Positions 13,687 to 18,812 of a stretch of 18,812 nt of DNA are shown here, one piece after another. This stretch comes from Anaerolineales bacterium (GTDB lineage: Bacteria; Chloroflexota; Anaerolineae; Anaerolineales; Villigracilaceae), in NCBI GenBank assembly GCA_025966435.1, contig JAICRQ010000017.1:1-18812 (forward strand), read 5' to 3'. The translations under genes and the position numbers were made by a program. Numbering within the stretch: position 1 is the stretch's first letter; every line of letters begins with the position of its first letter. The notes beneath the pieces are model-generated. The model was not told the DNA's origin and did not search any database. It saw only the letters and a program-made list of their open reading frames with translations.

Positions 13687-15798
13687 TTAGGGCTGGAGTA
13701 ATGAACCTTGAGAAGTTAGTTGCCATTGTCCTATTGAATTTTGCTGGCAGGAAATTTCCCGTTGGATAGGCGGATCAATGGCTTCAAGTTCATAGATCAA
13801 TTGTGCTCTCGTGGGCGAGGAATATAATACCTTGACCTTCAGCCATTCCGGAGCTATATCCGGGCTTGGAAGGCTGCCAAAGTTATAGCGGCGTTCCGAT
13901 AAATGCTCTTCGTACATGATGAACCGGTATCCTTGCCGGTAGGCTTCCACCCAGAAGTCGGGAGAATTCTGTCGGGCAAGTGGCTCCATGATTGCATATT
14001 CATCCACGCGTGAAGAACAGGCAAACAGGTCCGGGCGCAGGTAATAGCGGTAGGCGTGCAGGACAAACACACGATCGCCCGGCGCGGCCGGTCCGTTCAG
14101 CGTTTCGATGATCCTACAAAGATTTGTGTCATGGCAGTCCGCCATCCGAATCTCCTGATTCGGAAAATAAGCCGTGAGAGAGATAAGTAATGTCCTTATG
14201 CTCATCGTGGTCAATAACACGATGACCAGGAGAGAAAGCAGAGTGCGCAGACCAGGCTCAACGTGTTGCATTACGCTGTCCAGCATCTGTGCCATGGCCA
14301 GAAACAAGATTGCCCACAGAAAGAGGACATACCGAATTTCCAAGACTGTAAAGTAAAGGGTAATCCACAGCAGAAGCGTCAATATGGTGATCAGTGTCAG
14401 TCGCCTTAACATCGCAGACAGCTGTACATTCTCCCTGAAGTTTTTCATAAGCAGAAATGGCACAAAACCGATCACCAGAGGGGAAATATTTCCCAGACTT
14501 TGCGGGGAATTCGAATAACTCGACATGAGGGGATACAGCAGCCGATAAAGTGTCAAATCTGCGGGATCTAGCTGCCATGCCCAATCGGTGCTATCCAGCT
14601 CTCTGGCATAGATCAGTGGGGCAATGGGGCTTTTGAGCCAAACCCAATTTTGAAAGAGGTGAAAGCTTCCAAGGATTAACAACGGGAGCGCAGTCCATAA
14701 GGCAACTTGAATAAATCCTTTCAACGTAGTAGGCCTGCGTTGATATTGAATAACTACCTGGTTGATCAGGAACATCCCGATAAAGACGGGTACCAAGAAA
14801 ATATTGTAGGGACGCGAAATGATTGCGAACCCTGCAAAAAGACCAGCAAGCATAAATGTACTTTTCGATGGTTGTTCCGCGCTTCGCACCATCCAGTAAA
14901 CAGCTGCTAGGATCGGGGTCGTGCTGATAAGTTCGATTTTTCCGTCACCCAGTAAGTCTGTGAACGCGGTGGAAGTGACCATTAGTGTCAGGAACCAGAG
15001 CCGTCCTCTGTGAGTCAGCCCTAGTTCTCGAGCCAGGGCTAACCCCATGAGAAGAATCGTGAGTCCGTTCACCCAGGACAATAACCGGGCGGATTGATCG
15101 CCGAATAGTTGAATGAGCGACACAAACAGAATCCCCGGGTGAAATGTACTGACTACAAAGGCATGTTTTGGATGGAAGTAGATCGGGAGGTGGGAGACAG
15201 CCATAATTTTGGCATGCGTGAAGTAGTCCGCGGTCGCATCGTAGCCCAGGCGCGTGGACGAAAGTAACAGTCCAATGACGAGGTTAACGACGACCAAAAT
15301 CAGAATCGCTCGTTCACTTGATTGACTGTCCGTGAATAAACCGCGACTAGGCGGCCACTGGGCAAGAAAAGCCTTGAGCGCTGGAAATCCTGCTAAAAAG
15401 CCAAGCAGAAGCACGCTTGCAACAAATACAGGTGTCAAACGGTACAGGCTGATCATGGTCAGAAACACCAATGAATAAAGAATCTCCCCGACGAGGAAAG
15501 CAGTCACACCTAACCCCAGCTGCGACACTTGAGGTTGTATCCACTTCCGCAGGAAACTGAGTCCTAGAGAGAGACATGCTAGCGAAAAGAGAATCACACC
15601 CGCGAGTGATCTCACTAGATCAAACACATAACGAAATCCCGACATCTGGGAAATCACCCCCGTGAGGGCGGGCAGGTTGATGACGGCAACGATAGGCACA
15701 TAGCTCGTGCGGCTTGCATAGAGAAACAGCGCTATACTGATGATCAACCCGGCGGTGAGAAGTGAATAAGAAAAGATTTTTTTATAGCTTGATTGCAT
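13687..15798 (-). CDS. large GT-C-type membrane protein, putative glycosyltransferase
   Basis: A 703-residue membrane protein with about 12-14 membrane segments and an outer C-terminal domain from ~560. After an N-terminal group of segments comes RLGYDATADYFTHAKI (183-198), close to the YDxxxYHxxxAK pattern of GT39-like membrane glycosyltransferases, in which an Asp (here D187) is the likely catalytic residue. Later GDGKIELISTTP and IISRPYN match the same group. The C-terminal domain (GDRVFVLHAYRYYLRPDLFA) resembles that of the plus-strand GT-C protein in position and kind. It should transfer a sugar from a polyprenyl-phosphate donor outside the membrane. The ATG at 15798 has AAGG 5 nt upstream and leaves a 10-nt gap to the GT4 gene; a longer frame to 15846 would overlap that gene and has no ribosome site. 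Confidence 0.78.
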   Translation of the reverse strand: MQSSYKKIFSYSLLTAGLIISIALFLYASRTSYVPIVAVINLPALTGVISQMSGFRYVFDLVRSLAGVILFSLACLSLGLSFLRKWIQPQVSQLGLGVTAFLVGEILYSLVFLTMISLYRLTPVFVASVLLLGFLAGFPALKAFLAQWPPSRGLFTDSQSSERAILILVVVNLVIGLLLSSTRLGYDATADYFTHAKIMAVSHLPIYFHPKHAFVVSTFHPGILFVSLIQLFGDQSARLLSWVNGLTILLMGLALARELGLTHRGRLWFLTLMVTSTAFTDLLGDGKIELISTTPILAAVYWMVRSAEQPSKSTFMLAGLFAGFAIISRPYNIFLVPVFIGMFLINQVVIQYQRRPTTLKGFIQVALWTALPLLILGSFHLFQNWVWLKSPIAPLIYARELDSTDWAWQLDPADLTLYRLLYPLMSSYSNSPQSLGNISPLVIGFVPFLLMKNFRENVQLSAMLRRLTLITILTLLLWITLYFTVLEIRYVLFLWAILFLAMAQMLDSVMQHVEPGLRTLLSLLVIVLLTTMSIRTLLISLTAYFPNQEIRMADCHDTNLCRIIETLNGPAAPGDRVFVLHAYRYYLRPDLFACSSRVDEYAIMEPLARQNSPDFWVEAYRQGYRFIMYEEHLSERRYNFGSLPSPDIAPEWLKVKVLYSSPTRAQLIYELEAIDPPIQREISCQQNSIGQWQLTSQGSLLQP

Positions 15799-15808
15799 AA
15801 TGGCCTTG

Positions 15809-16927
15809 TCAGGGTTGCCGAACCAGTTCGGAAAACAACGCTTCATATCGATGTGCTACATTCGCCCAGTTCCAGCGCTTGGCATATTCTGCCGACGCGT
15901 TTCGCAACTCCAGGAGTCGCTGGTCACAGGCGATGAGATCATCCAGCGTTTTGAGCAGGCCAGAAATAGAGGAAACGTCCATCTGGATGAGTGGCGCATT
16001 GGGAATATCGTCGGCGATTTCCCGTGACACTGCAGTGGGCAAACCACAGGAGAGGGACTCCTGCACGGCCAGTGGAAACCCCTCGCCGACCGAGGGGAGG
16101 ACAAACAGATCTGCAGCGATGTAATATTGGCGCAGCGCTACCTGAGACACCGGGGCAATGACCATTACATTGTCAAGCCTCCAGGCTCGTGGATCAAGCT
16201 CATCTCTGCCGATCAGTAACCATTTGTAATGGGGCCGGGCCCGTGCAATTTCATGTACGAGGTGAAGCCCTTTTTTCTGTGTGAAGCGTCCTACAAAAAG
16301 ACAAACGATCTCACCTGATGAAAGACCCAGCCAGGCACGTGCCTTTTCTCGCTCCGCCGCAGTGGACGGATGGAATAAGTCTGTGTCAACCCCATTCCGG
16401 ATGACTGTGGTTTCATGTGGGAAGTGCATTTGTCCCTTGAACCAGTTCTTGATCCGTTCGCTGATGAAGACGACCTTTTCGGCCCTTTTCAAAACGAACC
16501 TGCCCAGTGTATGGTAAGCGAGTTTTTGAAGCACATTCTTATAGCGATGAGAGTATGGAATCAGCGCAATATGCTGCGTGATCAGCAAAGGCTTGCGATA
16601 CCAACGCGAGGCTAAGAACGCAAAGATGTTAGCCAGGTACAGACTGTCATGCATGTGCAACACGTCACACCATTTGACCTGTTCCATCATCCGGAAAAAG
16701 GATCTTCCCGTGGGAATCGGGTAGGGAAAGCCCAAACGTTCCTCAGCAAAGTTAAGGGCTGGGAGAGGGACATCATCTGGTTCGGATCGATGCGGATATT
16801 TCTTTACATCACAGGCCATCCACCTCACTTGATGGCGCGCCCGCCATTGCTTGACGAGATTCAGAGCAACAAACTCAATGCCGCCGGGATGACTCGGATA
16901 ATAATTGCTGATTGTCAGAATTTTCAT
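15809..16927 (-). CDS. GT4 family glycosyltransferase
   Basis: A 372-residue cytoplasmic retaining glycosyltransferase of the GT-B fold. The N-terminal half has MKILTISNYYPSHPGGIEF with the Gly-Gly loop for the acceptor side (15-16). The donor half has VIRNGVDTDLFHP (175-187), FVGRFTQKKGLH (211-222) with the phosphate-contacting Arg and Lys, and the E-x7-E motif E282-GFPLAVQ-E290. It would add a sugar from a nucleotide sugar to a lipid-linked glycan. The start at 16927 agrees with the family N-terminus and leaves 10 nt to the methyltransferase stop. A longer frame from a GTG at 16978 overlaps that gene and adds residues foreign to the family. No strong ribosome site is seen, so coupling to the gene before is likely. 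Confidence 0.93.
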   Translation of the reverse strand: MKILTISNYYPSHPGGIEFVALNLVKQWRARHQVRWMACDVKKYPHRSEPDDVPLPALNFAEERLGFPYPIPTGRSFFRMMEQVKWCDVLHMHDSLYLANIFAFLASRWYRKPLLITQHIALIPYSHRYKNVLQKLAYHTLGRFVLKRAEKVVFISERIKNWFKGQMHFPHETTVIRNGVDTDLFHPSTAAEREKARAWLGLSSGEIVCLFVGRFTQKKGLHLVHEIARARPHYKWLLIGRDELDPRAWRLDNVMVIAPVSQVALRQYYIAADLFVLPSVGEGFPLAVQESLSCGLPTAVSREIADDIPNAPLIQMDVSSISGLLKTLDDLIACDQRLLELRNASAEYAKRWNWANVAHRYEALFSELVRQP

Positions 16928-16937
16928 GAATACTGGT

Positions 16938-17651
16938 TCATGACCGAGCCAGGACGAAAATGATGTCGCCTCTGTCACTCCTGTTTAGCAAAAATAGCGA
17001 ATACAGGAGATGGGAAACAAGCTTCTTGGCAAGGCTGTATTTTCCGTAGCTAAATTTTTCCGAAGCCGGGAAAAAATTTATCGCATTCCGGAATACTGGA
17101 GAGTAGAGTGGGAACCCCCACTCAACAACCTGTATGATTTCAAAACCTGTTGCTTTTATTTTCCGCTGTAGTTCACCGTAGGCATAATTGCGAACGTGGC
17201 CAATCGACTTTTCGTTGGGTCGCATACGACCTTGGACGGTGGCGATGAGGGCATATCCATTGGTAATCTTCCTGATGTTTCTCAGAGCGGTCACATCATC
17301 TTCAAGATGTTCAACGACATCCGAGCAGAATACCAAATCAAATTTGTAGGCTGGGGTTTCCTTTTGAATATCCAACAGCGCGAACTCTGCATGGACATTC
17401 CGCCGCGCCACTTCAATCGCCGTTTTGGAGACATCGAAACCGAACAGGTCAGCTTTTGGGAACTGCGACCTGAGGAAGAAAAGATTGGAGCCTTCTCCAC
17501 ATCCTATATCTGCGACAGTATGGATCTCGTTTGCCGGCAATCTCTTAAAGAGATCAGAAAATATACGCCTGTGATGGCGGTGGACGGGACCGTATCGTTG
17601 CATGTCGCCCCAGGTTCCCTGCCAGATGAGCTCATAATCAAAATTTTGCAT
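16938..17651 (-). CDS. class I SAM-dependent methyltransferase
   Basis: A 237-residue cytoplasmic enzyme. Motif I is VADIGCGEG (46-54), the acidic end of strand 2 is GFDVS with D73, and the post-motif region DLVFCSDVVEHL (105-116) is typical of the UbiE/Methyltransf_11-12 group. It sits between two glycosyltransferase genes, so a sugar or a lipid-linked glycan is a fair guess for the substrate; that is inference. The ATG is preceded by GAGAGG at 5-6 nt. The gene lies 30 nt after the GT2 gene and 10 nt before the GT4 gene, in one operon. Confidence 0.9.
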   Translation of the reverse strand: MQNFDYELIWQGTWGDMQRYGPVHRHHRRIFSDLFKRLPANEIHTVADIGCGEGSNLFFLRSQFPKADLFGFDVSKTAIEVARRNVHAEFALLDIQKETPAYKFDLVFCSDVVEHLEDDVTALRNIRKITNGYALIATVQGRMRPNEKSIGHVRNYAYGELQRKIKATGFEIIQVVEWGFPLYSPVFRNAINFFPASEKFSYGKYSLAKKLVSHLLYSLFLLNRSDRGDIIFVLARS

Positions 17652-17681
17652 CTGTACCTCTCTGCGATCCTATATGCTGGA

Positions 17682-18812
17682 CTAGCTTCTGGAAATTTTT
17701 ATGCCTAGCATGCTCAATACAAAACTGGTCAGAATCAATTGACCGCCTGTAATGATTGAGAGTGCACCCCCAAAGACTAGGCGGATGCTAGTTCCGAATC
17801 CCAGGCTGTCAAAGCCAGGCGAATAGGAAAGAATGGCTGCTCGAATGATTAGAAAAAACCCAAGCGCAATAATAATCAATCCACTCCCAATACCTGTTTC
17901 CAGGTTGAAATATTTGAATAATTTATAGAATTGAGGGTGGGTGGGTAGGAGCCCAAAATTGTACGCGAACACACGTGTAATGAATGCCAAGGATAACATG
18001 TTGAGCCCTAGTATCATTACGGCTCCCGTAAGGATGAAGCTATGAAAATCAAACAGCCGAAGGCTTGTCTTTAGCGGTCCAAAAAATAGCAGGGATCCAG
18101 CAACTCCGCCCAGTACTAAAAGGATCATACCAGGGTAAAAAAACAACCAGCGCGGGCTGTAGATCAACAGAAATCGCAGGTGCCGCCAGCCGTCACGAAA
18201 GCTGCGCAAGTGAGGAGGACGGTCTCTGCCATCGGGAGATAGCGTCGTGGGCACTTCACAGACTTTCATCGCCAGAATTGAAGCCTTGATCACGATCTCG
18301 CTGGCGAGTTCCATGCCGGTCGTTTGCAGCTCCATCCTTTCGATCGCGCGTTTTGTGAATCCCCGCAACCCGCAGTGGAAGTCCTTTGCAGGCGTCTTAA
18401 AGAATAACTGCCCGACATAAGAAAGGATAGGGTTTCCTATGTATCGGTGATGCCAGGGCATTGCTCCTTTTTTGATTCCTCCTTTGAACCGATTTCCCAT
18501 GACAAGGTCATATCCCTCGCGAAGCTTTTCGACAAAAGGCATCAGGTTAACGAGATCATAGCTTTGATCGGCATCTGCCATGATAATAAATTTCCCGCTG
18601 GCAGCGTTAAATCCCCCCTTCAGCGCGTTCCCATACCCCTTCTCATCGACAGGGACAATGCATGCGCCTTCTGCTCGGGCAACTTCGATGGAGCGATCTA
18701 CACTACCATTATCCGCTACGATAACTTCCCCATGAATGCTATGACAGGCAAGAAATGACATGGCTTGCGCAACACAGACGCCTACTGTGCGCTCTTCATT
18801 TAGGCAGGGTAG
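17682..18812 (-). CDS. membrane GT2 glycosyltransferase (polyprenyl-phosphate sugar synthase-like), 5' end cut
   Basis: A GT2 (GT-A fold) enzyme with a membrane C-terminus, 376 residues visible. The frame stays open to the window edge and the first codons read LPCLNEE, the conserved start of strand 1 in GT2 proteins, so the true start lies beyond 18812 and the ATG at 18761 is internal. Further motifs are VIVADNGSVD (the nucleotide-binding region), MADADQSYD with the metal-binding DxD (visible residues 80-82), and CGLRGFTKRAIE. After RSFRDGWRHLRFLL come about four membrane segments. This form is common among enzymes that make polyprenyl-phosphate sugars, which would feed the GT-C proteins in this window. 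It is the first visible gene of the five-gene minus-strand operon, followed 30 nt later by the methyltransferase. Confidence 0.9.
   Translation of the reverse strand, partial: LPCLNEERTVGVCVAQAMSFLACHSIHGEVIVADNGSVDRSIEVARAEGACIVPVDEKGYGNALKGGFNAASGKFIIMADADQSYDLVNLMPFVEKLREGYDLVMGNRFKGGIKKGAMPWHHRYIGNPILSYVGQLFFKTPAKDFHCGLRGFTKRAIERMELQTTGMELASEIVIKASILAMKVCEVPTTLSPDGRDRPPHLRSFRDGWRHLRFLLIYSPRWLFFYPGMILLVLGGVAGSLLFFGPLKTSLRLFDFHSFILTGAVMILGLNMLSLAFITRVFAYNFGLLPTHPQFYKLFKYFNLETGIGSGLIIIALGFFLIIRAAILSYSPGFDSLGFGTSIRLVFGGALSIITGGQLILTSFVLSMLGIKISRS

Noticed and set aside
16928..16978. Longer GT4 N-terminus from GTG at 16978
   Set aside because: It would overlap the methyltransferase gene and put 17 foreign residues before the typical MKILTISNYYPSHPGG start.
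10361..18812. Glycan region as a recently acquired island
   Set aside because: Although such loci often move, I see no integrase, insertion sequence, tRNA boundary, direct repeat or sharp base-composition change to support it.

Overview
The window looks like chromosomal DNA from an uncultured or little-studied member of the Chloroflexota, most likely Anaerolineae. This is an inference. It rests on the SEDS/PBP fusion next to FHA genes, the Pro/Thr-rich SH3b surface proteins with tail anchors, the K+-independent pyrophosphatase and the moderately GC-rich codon use; there is no rRNA or other marker gene to settle it. I saw no tRNA, rRNA, insertion sequence, CRISPR array or phage gene. No stretch longer than about 200 bases lacks a gene.

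Left part (1-5226). A 7Fe-type ferredoxin gene (+) ends at a bidirectional terminator. It faces a tightly packed minus-strand operon of four genes: a FhaA-like protein (N-terminal domain plus FHA), a FhaB-like membrane-anchored FHA protein, methylthioadenosine phosphorylase (mtnP), and a fusion of a SEDS glycosyltransferase (FtsW/RodA type) to a class B penicillin-binding-protein domain. Stop and start codons overlap by 4 nt at two junctions and abut at the third. The gene set recalls the actinobacterial fhaA-fhaB-pstP-rodA-pbpA-pknA-pknB cell-wall cluster. The PBP half has lost all three transpeptidase motifs while the SEDS half keeps its catalytic Asp. The operon has its own promoter, with a perfect 8-2-8 palindrome just downstream of the -10 box.

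Middle part (5227-7168). A minus-strand double zinc-ribbon protein of unknown role diverges from two tandem plus-strand paralogues. Each paralogue has a signal peptide, an SH3b domain, a Pro/Thr-rich linker and a C-terminal membrane segment with a short basic tail. The divergent start codons are only 22 bp apart, and a TATAAT box and a 9-bp inverted repeat lie inside the 5' end of the zinc-ribbon gene.

Right-middle part (7183-10250). An A-type Fe-S carrier (minus) and a membrane proton-pumping pyrophosphatase, hppA (plus), are transcribed divergently from two clear sigma-70-type promoters set back to back. Strong terminators close both sides.

Right part (10277-18812). This is a surface-glycan biosynthesis region. 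On the plus strand are a GT-C membrane glycosyltransferase and a short phosphoglycosyl transferase that would start a lipid-linked glycan. Facing them on the minus strand is a five-gene operon: a membrane GT2 (cut by the window edge), a SAM methyltransferase, a GT4 glycosyltransferase, a second large GT-C protein and an atypical methyltransferase-like protein. Together they could load a sugar on undecaprenyl phosphate, extend and methylate the chain, and transfer sugars from polyprenyl-phosphate donors outside the membrane. The final glycan cannot be read from the sequence.
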